Below are positions 9,060-17,774 of a stretch of 64,000 nucleotides of DNA, one piece after another. Source of the DNA: Rugosimonospora acidiphila. Lineage in GTDB: Bacteria; Actinomycetota; Actinomycetes; Mycobacteriales; Micromonosporaceae. The position numbers and the translations under genes were made by a program. Where the stretch lies: contig NZ_BAABJQ010000033.1 in assembly GCF_039543385.1 (NCBI RefSeq), positions 27,548 to 91,547 on the forward strand. Direction: 5' to 3'. The notes under the pieces are model-generated. The model was not told where the DNA came from and searched no databases. It saw only the letters and a list, made by a program, of their open reading frames with translations. Every line of letters begins with the position of its first letter. The stretch's first letter is position 1.

Positions 9060-11234
9060 ATGACGGAGATTCGTCGACGCGACTTCCTGGCCACCGGCGC
9101 CGCTCTCGGTGGCGCCGCCATCGTGGGTGGCCTGACCGGAACCTCCGCCGCCGCCGCTAGCCCGGGCGCGAGCGCGGATCGCAAAGGGAACCGGCCGGAT
9201 GACAGGCCCAAGCCGCCGCAGCCGGACGACCGGGTGCAGCCGGGCGACCTCTACATTGAGCCGCCGACGCTGACCTGCCTGGGATTCGAGTGGCGCATCG
9301 AAGGAGACGACAACCGCAACGCGTCGGTGAAGGTGGAGTACCGCAAAAAGGGCAGCAGATCGTGGACCCGCGGAATGGACCTGTTCCGGATGAACGGTGA
9401 ACGCGTGCTGTCCAACGTGCGGTTCGATGTGATCAGCCCGAACATGTTCATCGGCAGCATCCTCGACCTCGAACCCGATACCGAGTACGAGGTGCAACTG
9501 ACGATGGCCGACCCCGATGGCGTACGCGGCAACGGACGCAAGAACGTCTCGGTGCGCACCAGGCCGGAGCCCGTGCCGTACCCGCACGGGCGGGTCTTCC
9601 ACGTGTACCCGCACGGAACTCCGGACGACGTCAAAATCCAGCCCGCGTTCGAGGGGTTCAACGACGCGTACAACAACTCCGGTTCCGGCACTGACATGGC
9701 GTGGGCGACCCGCCCCCGGGTGCGGCCGGGCGACACCCTGCTGGTGCACGCCGGGCTCTACAAGTACTCACGCGAGTTCTACACGAACACCGCCTCGCTC
9801 GACCGTACCCACTTCGAGGGCACCTACTACCTGCGCGGTAAGGGCACGGCCGACAAGCCCATCGCCATCAAGGCGGCCGGCGACGGTGAAGTCATCTTCG
9901 ACGGCAACGGCTGCTTCAACCTGTTCGACCTCAAGGTCGCCGACTACCACTACTTCGAGGGAATCACCTTCCGCAACACCGAGCTCGCGATGTGGGTCGG
10001 CTCGCAGCACGAGGCGGGCGCCAAGGGCCTGACGGTCAAGAAGTGCCGTTTCGAGGATGTCGGGTTCGGCATCTGGACCAACTACTCGGGCTCGAGCAAC
10101 TTCTACATCGCCGACAACGTGTTCCTCGGCCGCAACGACCCGGATCACGTGATCATCTGGAGCGATCCGTCGGACACCGACTACCTCGGCCAGCCGTTTC
10201 CGCCCTCGATGGGCCAGCCGTCGACGGACACCGTACCGCCGCGCTACGGCTCCTACCTGGCCATCAAGGTCTACGGTCAGGGCCACGTCATCTGCTACAA
10301 CGAGGTACGCAACTTCCACGACGGCATCGACTGCGAGACCTACGGCAACCCGGACGGCTCGTTCGCGACCGATCCGAACCTGCCCGACACCACCGACGGT
10401 CCGAAGTACCCGCCCAAGGAGTACTGGGACCTGCGGCCGGTCGCGATCGACGTCTACAACAACTACATGGACAACTTCCATGACAACCCGTTCGAGGCCG
10501 ACGGCTCCCTGCACAACTACCGCATCATGCGCAACCTGATGCTCAACTGCGCCTCGCACGGATTCTGCAACCAGCCGACCCTCGGCGGCCCGATCTACTG
10601 GATCCGCAACGTCGCCTACCACATGCCCCGGGGCTCGACCCGAGGCGAGGCCACCGGCGCCATCTTCTACAACAACACCATCCTGTCGGAGACGGCGCCG
10701 ACCGGGATCGGCAGCAACATGCACTGGAAAAACAACCTGATCCTCGGCGAGGGCTTCACCGACCGCATCTTCGACGTGTCCACGAACACGAACTACACCT
10801 CATCGGATTACAACGGGTTCCGCGTCAATCCGGGCGTAGCGGCATCGTTCCGCTGGACTTCCCCGCCGTTCGGCGTGGCGTCGGACCAGCCCGCACCCGA
10901 CCACACGCCCAGCCTCACCGCCCGGGACTTCGCCACCCTGGCCGAATACAGCGCGGCAACCGGCCAGGACAAGCACAGCGTCCTGGTCGACTACGACGTC
11001 TTCGTCAACGTGCCAAAGCTGGACGCGCAGGACCCGGCCCAGCGGACGAAGCGGGTGGACATCACCGACGTCGACTTCCGCCTGCGGCCCGGCTCAGCCG
11101 CGGTCAACGCCGGAGTGGTGATTCCCAACGTGACCGACGGCCACACCGGCAAGGCGCCGGACCTCGGCGCCCTGGAGACCGGCAAACCGCTTCCGCACTG
11201 GGGTCCGCGCCTGCAGGGCCCGCACTGGAAGTAG
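9060..11234 (+). CDS. Secreted right-handed beta-helix protein
   Basis: A 724-residue exported protein with a twin-arginine signal (TEIRRRDFLATGAALGG, residues 2-18). After a charged linker comes a fibronectin-III-like domain (about 60-165, LEPDTEYEVQLTMADPDGVRG). A long repetitive parallel beta-helix follows, with many Asn/Gly/Tyr turns (YYLRGKGTADKPIAIKAAGDGEVIFDGNG is the start of the solenoid). Beta-helix proteins of this shape are often polysaccharide lyases or glycan-binding proteins, but I see no lyase catalytic motif that I can name, so the activity is open. GAAGGGACACCTGGA precedes the ATG. A terminator follows; the next gene runs the other way. Confidence 0.8.
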   Translation: MTEIRRRDFLATGAALGGAAIVGGLTGTSAAAASPGASADRKGNRPDDRPKPPQPDDRVQPGDLYIEPPTLTCLGFEWRIEGDDNRNASVKVEYRKKGSRSWTRGMDLFRMNGERVLSNVRFDVISPNMFIGSILDLEPDTEYEVQLTMADPDGVRGNGRKNVSVRTRPEPVPYPHGRVFHVYPHGTPDDVKIQPAFEGFNDAYNNSGSGTDMAWATRPRVRPGDTLLVHAGLYKYSREFYTNTASLDRTHFEGTYYLRGKGTADKPIAIKAAGDGEVIFDGNGCFNLFDLKVADYHYFEGITFRNTELAMWVGSQHEAGAKGLTVKKCRFEDVGFGIWTNYSGSSNFYIADNVFLGRNDPDHVIIWSDPSDTDYLGQPFPPSMGQPSTDTVPPRYGSYLAIKVYGQGHVICYNEVRNFHDGIDCETYGNPDGSFATDPNLPDTTDGPKYPPKEYWDLRPVAIDVYNNYMDNFHDNPFEADGSLHNYRIMRNLMLNCASHGFCNQPTLGGPIYWIRNVAYHMPRGSTRGEATGAIFYNNTILSETAPTGIGSNMHWKNNLILGEGFTDRIFDVSTNTNYTSSDYNGFRVNPGVAASFRWTSPPFGVASDQPAPDHTPSLTARDFATLAEYSAATGQDKHSVLVDYDVFVNVPKLDAQDPAQRTKRVDITDVDFRLRPGSAAVNAGVVIPNVTDGHTGKAPDLGALETGKPLPHWGPRLQGPHWK

Positions 11235-11269
11235 CGCGGCGGACCCTCCACGACATGCCGACGACTACC

Positions 11270-11320
11270 ACGGCATGCCGACGAATGCGGCATGACGACG
11301 AATACGGCATGACGACGAAT
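11270..11320. repeat. 17-bp tandem repeat, three copies
   Basis: Units of the form RCGGCATGMCGACGAAT start at 11270, 11287 and 11304, with a degenerate earlier copy near 11252. They lie between the beta-helix gene stop and its terminator. Confidence 0.8.
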
Positions 11321-11322
11321 AC

Positions 11323-11355
11323 CGCGGGGGCGGTGGCGCTGCCGCCGCCCCCGCG
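11323..11355 (+). terminator. GC-rich hairpin after beta-helix gene
   Basis: CGCGGGGGCGG (11323-11333) pairs perfectly with CCGCCCCCGCG (11345-11355) across an 11-nt loop. No U-tract follows, as is common in actinomycetes. It is placed about 90 bp after the stop at 11234. Confidence 0.65.
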
Positions 11356-11533
11356 CGTACCCCAGGTTCGGCGCGTCACCAACCTCGCCTGAGCGCTACG
11401 CCACAACGCCAGAGACCCACGCCGCCCCTGCGAGTGCTCGGACTCACGTGGCACGAATCCGGTCAAACTCCTGCCTCGCTGGCGCCCCGTCCAACCGGCC
11501 GTGCATCATGGATGATCCCGCCGGCCGCCGGTA

Positions 11534-14287
11534 TCAGGTCAGCAGCTTCACCAGTTCGGTACGCGAGCGCACGCCGAGCCGGGCGAAGATGTTGCGCAGG
11601 TGATGGTCGATGGTACGGGGGCTCAGGAACAGGCGCGCCGCCACCTCGCGGTTGGTCGCGCCGTCCGCGACCAGCCTGGCGATCCGCTCCTGCTGCGCCG
11701 TGAGCAGGCCGTCGGCGCTTGCCCGCCGGGGCTCCACGTGATCGCCGGCGGCGCGCAGTTCCGTGGTTGCCTGTGCGGTCCACCGGTCGGCGCCGAGCAC
11801 CCGGAACGTTTCCAGGGCGCTGCGCAGATGTTCGCGCGCCGCGGCGGGCCGGCGGCGCCGGCGCAGTTGCCGGCCGTACAGCAGCTCGGTGTGTGCCCTG
11901 GCGAAGCCCGGCGGACCGAGGGCGTGCTGGCGCAGCGCCTCCCGGAAGTACTCCTCGGCCTCAGTCGCGCCGCCGGCCAGCAGGGCGTGGCAGCGCGCCG
12001 ACAGGGCCAGCCAGGTCGGGTTACCGGTGTAGGCGGCCCACAGGTCGAAGATGCGCACCGCCTCCGCGGGTACCGTCCGGTCCGCGCAGCGGGCCGCCGC
12101 CTCGACCAGGTGCGGGGTCGCGGCCACCTGCACCACCAGGTTGCCCCGGCCGGTACCGATCGCCAGTAACCCGTCCAGGCGGTCGACCGAGGACTGGAAC
12201 TGCCCCTCCATCAGATCGAGCAGGGCCAGCGCCCACTGCGCGAACGCCTGCGGCTGGCTGAGCCCGTCGACGCCCTGGTAGGCCCGCGCCTCACGCAGCA
12301 ACAGCAGGCAGCTGTCCCGGTCGCCGTTCAGCGCGGCGAGCACGGCCAGCGTCCCCAGGTGATTCTCCACCAGGTTGCGTTGACCGGTGGCCCGGGCCAG
12401 CCGCAATCCCTCCAGCGCCGACGCCGACGCCTCGTCGTGCCAACCGAGAGCGAACTGGGCGAACGCGGCGGACTCCAGCGCCTGGGGCACGACGACCGCG
12501 TTGCCGGTGGTTCGCCCCAACTCGGCCGAGCGCGTCGCCAGCGTGAGCGCCAGGCTGTCGTCGCCGAGCAGCACGCCGGCCATGCTCATCCGGGACAGTG
12601 TCACCGGGTCGTCGAGGGCCGGCGCCTGCGCCAGTACCGGGCCCAGCAGCCCGGAGGCCGAACGGTAGTCGCCGCGCAGGATCGCGGCCATCCCAGAAAA
12701 GTAGGCGAACAGTGGCCGTGGACCCTGCGGCTCGCCGGCATGCCGCAATGCCAGCGCCTGCGCCGCCACGTCGGCGTACTGGGAGTGCCCACCGCCCAGG
12801 CACAGCGCCTCCCCGGCCAGTAGCAGGGCGCCCGCCGCCAGTTGCTGGTTGCGGCCGGTCAGCGCGCCGGCCGCGGCGAGCAGCGCGTGCCGCGCCTCGG
12901 TGACCGCGCCGACGCGCAACTCCAGCTCGCCGGTGAGCAGCACGGCCCGGGCGCGTACCGAATCGGGCACGTCCGGCCGGCGTACCCGGCGGATCAGCAC
13001 CCGGGCCCGGTGCGGCTCGCCGGACAGCCACGCGTGCCGGGCGGCGCCGAGCAGCGCGGCGGTGGCCGTGCCGGCGTCCGGGCTCAGCTGTGCGGCGCGT
13101 TCCAGTGCGTGCGACGCCGGTCCGTGCGCGGCGCCCCGGGCGGCCCGGATCAGGTCGCGGGCCAGCCCGTCGTCGAGCCCCGGCGCGGCGGCGGCCCGGT
13201 GCAGGACGTGACGCACCGGGTGTCGGCGCGGATCGAGTACGCCGGCCAGCAACAGATGTGCGTCCTGGCGTCGGGCCAGGCTCGACTCGTGGTACACGAC
13301 GCCGCGCAGCAGCGGCGGGTCGAACCCCAGCGCGGTACCGGTGACCCGGAGCAGCCCCGCGGCTTCGGCCGGTTCCAGCGCGGCGATGTCGACGCCGGAC
13401 GCGGCGGCCGCCGCGCGCAGCTCGGGTACGTCCAGCTCCTCGTCGGCCGCGGCGAGCAGCAGCAGCCAACGGGTACCGGGGGGCAGTGGGGCCAGCCGGG
13501 CCTTGTAGGCGCGGCGCAGTGCGCTCTCCGGCGGCAGGGTGACCGGGACGGGTGCGTCCCCGCGGCGCTGTTCGGGTGACAGCGACGCGGCAAGGTCGAC
13601 GAGGGCACGCGGGTTCCCGCCGGCGGTCCTGGCCAGCAGCCCGGCCAGGTCTCCCGCGAGCGAGTCCGGCGCCACCCGGTCGGCCAGGACCTGTCGGCTG
13701 GCCGCCGCGTCCAGTGCGTCCACCCGGAGCGTGGGCAGGTCGGCGAGCGGCCCGGTACCGTCCTCGTCGCTGGCGGCGGCGAACAGCAGAGCCACCCGCT
13801 CCGCGGCCACCCGCCGCGCGGCGAACGCCAGTACTCGCAGGGAGGCACGGTCCAGCCGGTGCGCGTCGTCGATGCGGCACAGCACCGGCAGGTCCCGAGC
13901 CGCGGCGCACAGCAGGCCGAGCCCGGCCACGGAAAGCGCGAGCCCGTCGTCCTCCGGATAGTCGCCGTCCAGCGCCCGGGCCAGCCGGCGGGCCTGGGCC
14001 GGAGGTAGTGCCGCCGCGTAGTTCATGGCCGGGCGCAGCAAGCGGTGCAGGCCGGCGAACGCCAGCCCGGATTCGTCCCCGGCGCCGTCGGCGGCCAACA
14101 CGGTGAACCGGTCGGCCGCGGCCGGGGCCTCGTCCAGCAGGGCGGTCTTGCCGATGCCGACCGGACCGGACAGCAGCAGCGCACCGCCGTGGCCGGCGGT
14201 CGCGTCGGCGAGCAGGCCGGCCAGCACCCGCTGCTCCCGTCCGCGACCGCGCAACGCGATCTTCGGGGTTCTGGCTGTCACCGCCAT
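11534..14287 (-). CDS. LuxR-family ATPase regulator (LAL type)
   Basis: A 917-residue large ATP-binding regulator. The N-terminal AAA-type ATPase has Walker A GPVGIGKTALLDEAP (about residues 39-53) and a Walker B-like VLCRIDDAHRLDRAS. A long helical, TPR-like middle follows. A C-terminal LuxR helix-turn-helix ends the protein (LTAQQERIARLVADGATN, then REVAARLFLSPRTIDHHLR). LAL proteins activate transcription in response to a bound ligand and often sit in secondary-metabolite or sugar loci. The ATG at 14287 fits the usual short N-terminus; an in-frame GTG at 14425 would add 46 unlike residues. The neighbours (beta-helix protein, cutinase) give no clear target. Confidence 0.9.
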   Translation of the reverse strand: MAVTARTPKIALRGRGREQRVLAGLLADATAGHGGALLLSGPVGIGKTALLDEAPAAADRFTVLAADGAGDESGLAFAGLHRLLRPAMNYAAALPPAQARRLARALDGDYPEDDGLALSVAGLGLLCAAARDLPVLCRIDDAHRLDRASLRVLAFAARRVAAERVALLFAAASDEDGTGPLADLPTLRVDALDAAASRQVLADRVAPDSLAGDLAGLLARTAGGNPRALVDLAASLSPEQRRGDAPVPVTLPPESALRRAYKARLAPLPPGTRWLLLLAAADEELDVPELRAAAAASGVDIAALEPAEAAGLLRVTGTALGFDPPLLRGVVYHESSLARRQDAHLLLAGVLDPRRHPVRHVLHRAAAAPGLDDGLARDLIRAARGAAHGPASHALERAAQLSPDAGTATAALLGAARHAWLSGEPHRARVLIRRVRRPDVPDSVRARAVLLTGELELRVGAVTEARHALLAAAGALTGRNQQLAAGALLLAGEALCLGGGHSQYADVAAQALALRHAGEPQGPRPLFAYFSGMAAILRGDYRSASGLLGPVLAQAPALDDPVTLSRMSMAGVLLGDDSLALTLATRSAELGRTTGNAVVVPQALESAAFAQFALGWHDEASASALEGLRLARATGQRNLVENHLGTLAVLAALNGDRDSCLLLLREARAYQGVDGLSQPQAFAQWALALLDLMEGQFQSSVDRLDGLLAIGTGRGNLVVQVAATPHLVEAAARCADRTVPAEAVRIFDLWAAYTGNPTWLALSARCHALLAGGATEAEEYFREALRQHALGPPGFARAHTELLYGRQLRRRRRPAAAREHLRSALETFRVLGADRWTAQATTELRAAGDHVEPRRASADGLLTAQQERIARLVADGATNREVAARLFLSPRTIDHHLRNIFARLGVRSRTELVKLLT

Positions 14288-14311
14288 TTTAGGAGTGTTA
14301 CCCAGCCGGTC

Positions 14312-14334
14312 ATCGATGTGAAGACTATCGATGT
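14312..14334. promoter_or_regulatory. ATCGATGT direct repeat before LuxR gene
   Basis: ATCGATGT occurs at 14312-14319 and 14327-14334, 15 bp apart, just upstream of the LAL regulator start. Each copy contains the palindrome ATCGAT. It could be an activator site or promoter element; function is not shown. Confidence 0.35.
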
Positions 14335-14440
14335 ATAGCGGCCCGCCGGGCGATCCGCGCGAAACGCCCACCGCGGCGGCCGGGGCCGGCGCGGTGGGCG
14401 CGGGACGCGTGCGGGTGTCGAGCACGCGCGAACTCGCGGG

Positions 14441-15208
14441 TCAGCCGCCGATGCGGCCCAGCACGAACTGGGTGGCGGCGCTCTGGTACCGGTCGAGGTA
14501 GGTCAGGTGGACAACGGTGTTCAGGCCGCTGTCGCAGAACGTGTCACCGCTGTCGCAGTAGGAGTGGATCCGGCTGGCGTACTGCGCGAGCACCTGCAGC
14601 TGGGCCGAGGTGCGGGGGAACAGCCCGTTGCGGCGCGACGTTCCCAGGTCGTACGACTGGTTGACGACGTGCCGGGGATCGCCGAACTGCACCACCGCGA
14701 CCACCTTGCTCGCGACCGTGGAGCTGACGGGCGCGGTGGTGGCGCCGAGGGTACCGCCACCACCGCCACCGAGCACGTCACCAACCACGTGCGCGCCCTG
14801 CGAGTACCCGACCAGCACGATCTTCTGGTTCGGGCAGCGCTGCACCTGCGAGGTGAGCTGCTGCTTCAGCGCGGCGACGCCCTGAGCGGAGCTTGCCGCG
14901 TAGTTGGTCAGCGTGGCCGGGTAGCTGACCGAGGCCCGGGCGACGGTCTGGCCGCTGCTGTTCACGATCTGGGTGACGAGGCTGCCGCTGATCCCCTCGC
15001 CCGGCGCCTCGGTGGAGGCCCGGGCGGTGATGATCTGCACGGCGGCGCAGCCCGAGCCCGGCGCCGGTACGGCGCTGGCCGGCGCCGCGGTCGCGGCCAA
15101 CGCGAACCAGCCGGCGGCGCTGATGGCGGCCAGGGCCGACAGCCGTCCCAGGTACCGGCGGGGACGGTCGGCGGACGGACGCGGGTGGACGGTGGTGGAC
15201 GGGTTCAC
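14441..15208 (-). CDS. Secreted cutinase-family esterase
   Basis: A 255-residue exported serine esterase. A signal peptide ends near SAVPAPGS. The cutinase fold follows with the nucleophile motif GYSQGAHVV, the conserved CAAVQIITARASTEAPGEG opening and HSYCDSGDTFCDS near the C-terminus (disulfide and catalytic Asp region); a late histidine in NTVVHLTYL may complete the triad. Substrates in the family are cutin, polyesters, lipids or acetylated sugars. The GTG at 15208 is chosen because GGGAGAA lies 9 nt upstream; an in-frame extension to 15364 has no ribosome site and reads like low-complexity sequence. Confidence 0.87.
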   Translation of the reverse strand: MNPSTTVHPRPSADRPRRYLGRLSALAAISAAGWFALAATAAPASAVPAPGSGCAAVQIITARASTEAPGEGISGSLVTQIVNSSGQTVARASVSYPATLTNYAASSAQGVAALKQQLTSQVQRCPNQKIVLVGYSQGAHVVGDVLGGGGGGTLGATTAPVSSTVASKVVAVVQFGDPRHVVNQSYDLGTSRRNGLFPRTSAQLQVLAQYASRIHSYCDSGDTFCDSGLNTVVHLTYLDRYQSAATQFVLGRIGG

Positions 15209-15598
15209 GGGCGTTCTCCCAATCTCTCGGGCCGATCGGCCGGATCGGCTCCCCGGCCGGCGGTGCCGGACCGGGAAGGGAAGCTCAGTACCGGGCCGCC
15301 TCGGCGTGGACGGTGTGCCGGCGGGAACGGCCGCCTGACCACCGCGTGGACCACCACCGTCCACCGCGGCACCCGCTCACCGCATCGGCGAAATCACCGG
15401 CCTGTTTGTGGCGCCGATATCCGCCGACCGCCGCCGACCGGCTCCCGTGCCGGCGTACGAACGCGAACCGAGCCCGGTCGCGTACTTCCCGTGGGTGGGC
15501 AGACTGTGCGTGCTACGCAAGCACGTGAACGCCAGACCGGTGTCAACCAATGCGAGGTTCCGTCGCATGTGGTACTGCGCCCGTAGCGCGAGATTCGT

Positions 15599-15604
15599 TA
15601 GGCT
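15599..15604 (+). promoter_or_regulatory. Putative -10 element, cassette copy 1
   Basis: TAGGCT lies 31 bp before the TTG start of the first cassette gene. The second copy has TATGCT (19766-19771, minus strand) at a matching distance from its GTG, which supports both as -10 elements. No clear -35 is visible. Confidence 0.4.
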
Positions 15605-15635
15605 GGCGCCAAAACGGACGGACGGGAGGGCTACC

Positions 15636-15890
15636 TTGGCGTCGATCGACGAGATCATAGGCCGGATCCAAGCCGCAAGCCAGAAGGTCAACGAAGCCGC
15701 ACAATCGCTCGACGCCGCTGAGAATACCGCTCGCCAGCTTCAAGCCGCGATGGCAGCTGTCGGCGTGCAAGACAAGGCCGCGCAGTTTGCCCAGGTCGAG
15801 AACGTGATCCAGGGGGCGCGGCAACACTTGCTCGGCAATCAGGAGATGACGAACCAGGCGATCAACCTCGCCAAGCAGGCCGGAGGTTGA
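15636..15890 (+). CDS. Cassette gene A, copy 1: small helical protein
   Basis: An 84-residue protein with a TTG start at 15636 behind a strong GGGAGGG site (15625-15630). It is almost entirely alpha-helical and Gln/Ala-rich, consistent with a coiled-coil hairpin, with no signal peptide or membrane span. By eye about 56 of 84 residues match copy 2 at 19483-19737, including the block VGVQDKAAQFAQV and a C-terminal AGG. I do not recognise the family; size and helicity recall WXG100-like secreted proteins, but the WXG motif is absent. The TGA stop is followed in the same frame by gene B, which has no start codon of its own here. Confidence 0.75.
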   Translation: MASIDEIIGRIQAASQKVNEAAQSLDAAENTARQLQAAMAAVGVQDKAAQFAQVENVIQGARQHLLGNQEMTNQAINLAKQAGG

Positions 15891-16187
15891 AGAGGATCCG
15901 GCGGAGCTTCGTGGAGTCCCGGCGAGGCCGCCGGCAAGGGGCGCAAGCGAGAACGTCGAACGAAGAAGAAGCCCTCGGGAGACCGCCGGTACACCGAGTG
16001 GCGTGATCGAGCGATCAAGTACTCTCCGTACGGCGTCGGGTTGGCGTCCGGCACGTATGAGGCCGTTGTCAATTCGAATAAATGGGTAACCATCGCCATC
16101 CTCGTCGGCACGACGGGCGTAGGCATAGGGAAAGACAAGTGGGACGAATTCCAGGAAGAGCGCAGGAAGCACAAACGGAAGGGCTAG
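15891..16187 (+). CDS. Cassette gene B, copy 1: membrane protein without start
   Basis: An open frame of 98 codons that begins directly after the TGA of gene A and in the same frame. There is no ATG, GTG, TTG or CTG before residue 51. A basic linker leads to YTEWRDRAIKYSPYG, then a hydrophobic segment (about WVTIAILVGTTGVGIG) and a charged tail DKWDEFQEERRKHKRK. The second half matches copy 2 (19105-19413) in order and spacing. With no start codon, expression would need UGA read-through from gene A, or a start at the overlapping TTG (15887) and a later +1 frameshift, unless this copy is dead. Function unknown; probably a single-span membrane anchor. Confidence 0.6.
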   Translation, partial: RGSGGASWSPGEAAGKGRKRERRTKKKPSGDRRYTEWRDRAIKYSPYGVGLASGTYEAVVNSNKWVTIAILVGTTGVGIGKDKWDEFQEERRKHKRKG

Positions 16188-16195
16188 CTGCGACT

Positions 16196-16651
16196 ATGGA
16201 GATCGACGAGCGCATAGAGAGTCGCGTACGAGCGGCGTTCGGTGCCGCTATCGGACAAGACGGGGACGACTTAGTCGCAGCTCTTGAGGGACTCGATGAG
16301 CAGGGTTCGCAGGAAGCCCTGGGTCTTGGCCTGACCGTTGTCGAGTTCGTACTCAGGGACGCATTCGGAGACGAGCCGACTATCGCCGAACTGTCCACCG
16401 AAGCGAGCGAGATGCGGGAGGATCTCCCCAGACTCCTAGAGTTGGTAGACCAGAGCGATGTCGTAACGTTTCTCGCGGCTGTTGCCCGAGGTGACACTTC
16501 CCTCGGGGGTCTGGGCGCCAAAGATGTTGGATGGCTGACCTTTGTTTGTGGCGGCTACCTACTGGACACTCGAGGGCTCCCCGACCAGACGTGGTGGGAG
16601 TACCTTAACGAGATCTGGCAGGCTGTGAGTGATCGTCCCGCCGCGGAATAG
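16196..16651 (+). CDS. Cassette gene C, copy 1: acidic helical protein
   Basis: A 151-residue acidic, helix-rich protein with no signal peptide. The ATG at 16196 follows the gene B stop by 8 bp. The best-conserved part is near residues 96-145: GDTSLGGLGAKDV, then FVCGGYLL and YLNEIW. These recur in the 151-residue copy 2 product (18663-19118) as GDVTLGGLGGEDV, VVCGAHLL and YLDEIW. Overall identity by eye is roughly 30 percent, so the two cassettes are old duplicates or were acquired separately. Family not recognised. It is always third in the cassette, which suggests a cytosolic partner or immunity-like role, but that is only inference. Confidence 0.75.
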   Translation: MEIDERIESRVRAAFGAAIGQDGDDLVAALEGLDEQGSQEALGLGLTVVEFVLRDAFGDEPTIAELSTEASEMREDLPRLLELVDQSDVVTFLAAVARGDTSLGGLGAKDVGWLTFVCGGYLLDTRGLPDQTWWEYLNEIWQAVSDRPAAE

Positions 16652-16829
16652 CGGACCGTCGGACCTGGTCTGGCCCGCAATGGACCCGATGCATGCCCGC
16701 GAGCTATCGCGCTTCATGGACGACCTTCTCGCCGAGGCATGGCGTGGCGCGACCTGGTCATGGCCGGCGGCAGCGGCGCACTCACCGCGCCGCTGCCCAA
16801 CGCGACCACGTCGCAACGGGCCGTGCCGC
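16652..16829. other. Short gap, no convincing gene
   Basis: A short frame from ATG 16680 (MDPMHARELSRFMDDLLAEAW) looks briefly protein-like but loses character after about 25 residues. It has no ribosome site and no counterpart in the second cassette. It may be a gene remnant. Confidence 0.35.
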
Positions 16830-17180
16830 TCAGCGCGTGTACCAGTCGACCACGACCTGGGTCCCCGCCGGCAGGCTGCGGGTTGCTCCGTTCGTACCGC
16901 TGATGATCAGCGCGGCCGACGCGGTCACCGATTCCCCGGGCCTTAGCGGGTAGGGTCCGCCGAACCCGAGCACGAAGGTTCCCTTCCTGCCGCGGGTCTC
17001 GACGAGGCCGAGGCGGCGAAGCTCGGCGATGGCGGTTCGGATCGTGGTGCGGCTCAGGGCGGTCCAGTCTTGGAGGGCCTCTTCGGTCGGCAATCGGTCG
17101 CCCGGCCTCAGGCGCCCGAAGCGGATGTGTTCAGTGATCTGTTCGGCTAGCTCGCGCCAGCCTCTCGGGCGAGATGTCAC
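16830..17180 (-). CDS. GntR-family transcriptional regulator
   Basis: A 116-residue protein consisting of a GntR winged helix-turn-helix (WRELAEQITEHIRFGRLRPG, then DRLPTEEALQDWTALSRTT and GLVETRGRKGTFVL) and a short C-terminal extension of about 35 residues. It lacks the usual effector domain, like small GntR regulators carried by mobile and plasmid elements. The GTG at 17180 fits the domain start; longer in-frame starts add unlike sequence. A TACGTA pair lies just upstream. It faces away from the transposase remnant, and it may control the cassettes or only itself. Confidence 0.82.
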   Translation of the reverse strand: MTSRPRGWRELAEQITEHIRFGRLRPGDRLPTEEALQDWTALSRTTIRTAIAELRRLGLVETRGRKGTFVLGFGGPYPLRPGESVTASAALIISGTNGATRSLPAGTQVVVDWYTR

Positions 17181-17206
17181 GCGGTGAGGATACCTCTTTA
17201 TATAGA

Positions 17207-17220
17207 TACGTAGGTACGTA
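17207..17220. promoter_or_regulatory. TACGTA-GG-TACGTA, probable GntR operator
   Basis: Two TACGTA hexamers, each palindromic, are separated by GG and lie about 27 bp upstream of the GntR start in an AT-rich patch. Position and symmetry suggest autoregulation; binding is inferred. Confidence 0.5.
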
Positions 17221-17280
17221 GAGTTCTGTCCGATCCGATTGACTGTCGGGTTGTGGTACCCGTTATCGGGATAGAACGAC

Positions 17281-17705
17281 ATGAAAGCATCGGGGCTCGA
17301 TTGCTGCCGCTCCCGACCTGGCAACCTACCGACGCGTTGCGGCAGGCGCTGGCCGGAGAACTGCTGTCACGGGGAGCGGCGCTTCACAGCGCGGCGCCTG
17401 AACCCCGGCCAGCAGGCCCTGATGACCCTGGCCCACCTGCGCGGCACGGCGTGGCCTGCTACGCCGACGCCGCTTATCGCAGAGCCGGCCCAGCGATCGC
17501 GGTGCCGTTTCCCCGCCGGCCGCGCCGGCTGTCCAGTAACCAGGGAGCGGCCAACCGCAACCACGCGCGTAACCGGGCACCAGGCGAACGCGCGGTGGCG
17601 ACGTTGAAGAGCTGGAACGTCCTGGCCAAGCTCCGCTGCGGCAAACGCCGCGCCTCAACAATCATCGCCGCCATCCGAGTCCTCCAAGCCATCGAGGACC
17701 CGTAC
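17281..17705 (+). pseudogene. IS5-type transposase remnant, internal deletion
   Basis: Two pieces of one transposase family lie in different frames. RRLNPGQQALMTLAHLRG (about 17395-17448) matches the N-terminal region of DDE transposases of the IS5 group. From about 17460, in another frame, YADAAYRRAGPAIAVPF, the stretch NHARNRAPGERAVATLKSWN and LRCGKRRASTIIAAIRVLQ match the C-terminal third. The helix-turn-helix and most of the catalytic core between them are missing. No terminal inverted repeats were found. It marks past mobile-element activity between the two cassettes. Confidence 0.75.
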
Positions 17706-17774
17706 CTGGCGGCTGGCCGGTCCCAGCCCACGCTGGGGAGTCCCGCCGCAATGCGAGCCGATAGGGTTCGGTCC

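Noticed and set aside
15888..15890. Selenocysteine at the in-frame UGA of cassette gene A
   Set aside because: No selenocysteine insertion hairpin was recognised, no catalytic context surrounds the position, and no selenoprotein machinery lies nearby. Plain read-through or frameshift is simpler.
15636..15890. Gene A as a WXG100/ESX substrate
   Set aside because: Size and helicity fit, but there is no WXG motif or C-terminal secretion signature, and no ESX ATPase gene in the window.
17281..17705. An intact insertion sequence
   Set aside because: The catalytic core is missing, the two matching pieces are in different frames, and no terminal inverted repeats or target duplication were found.
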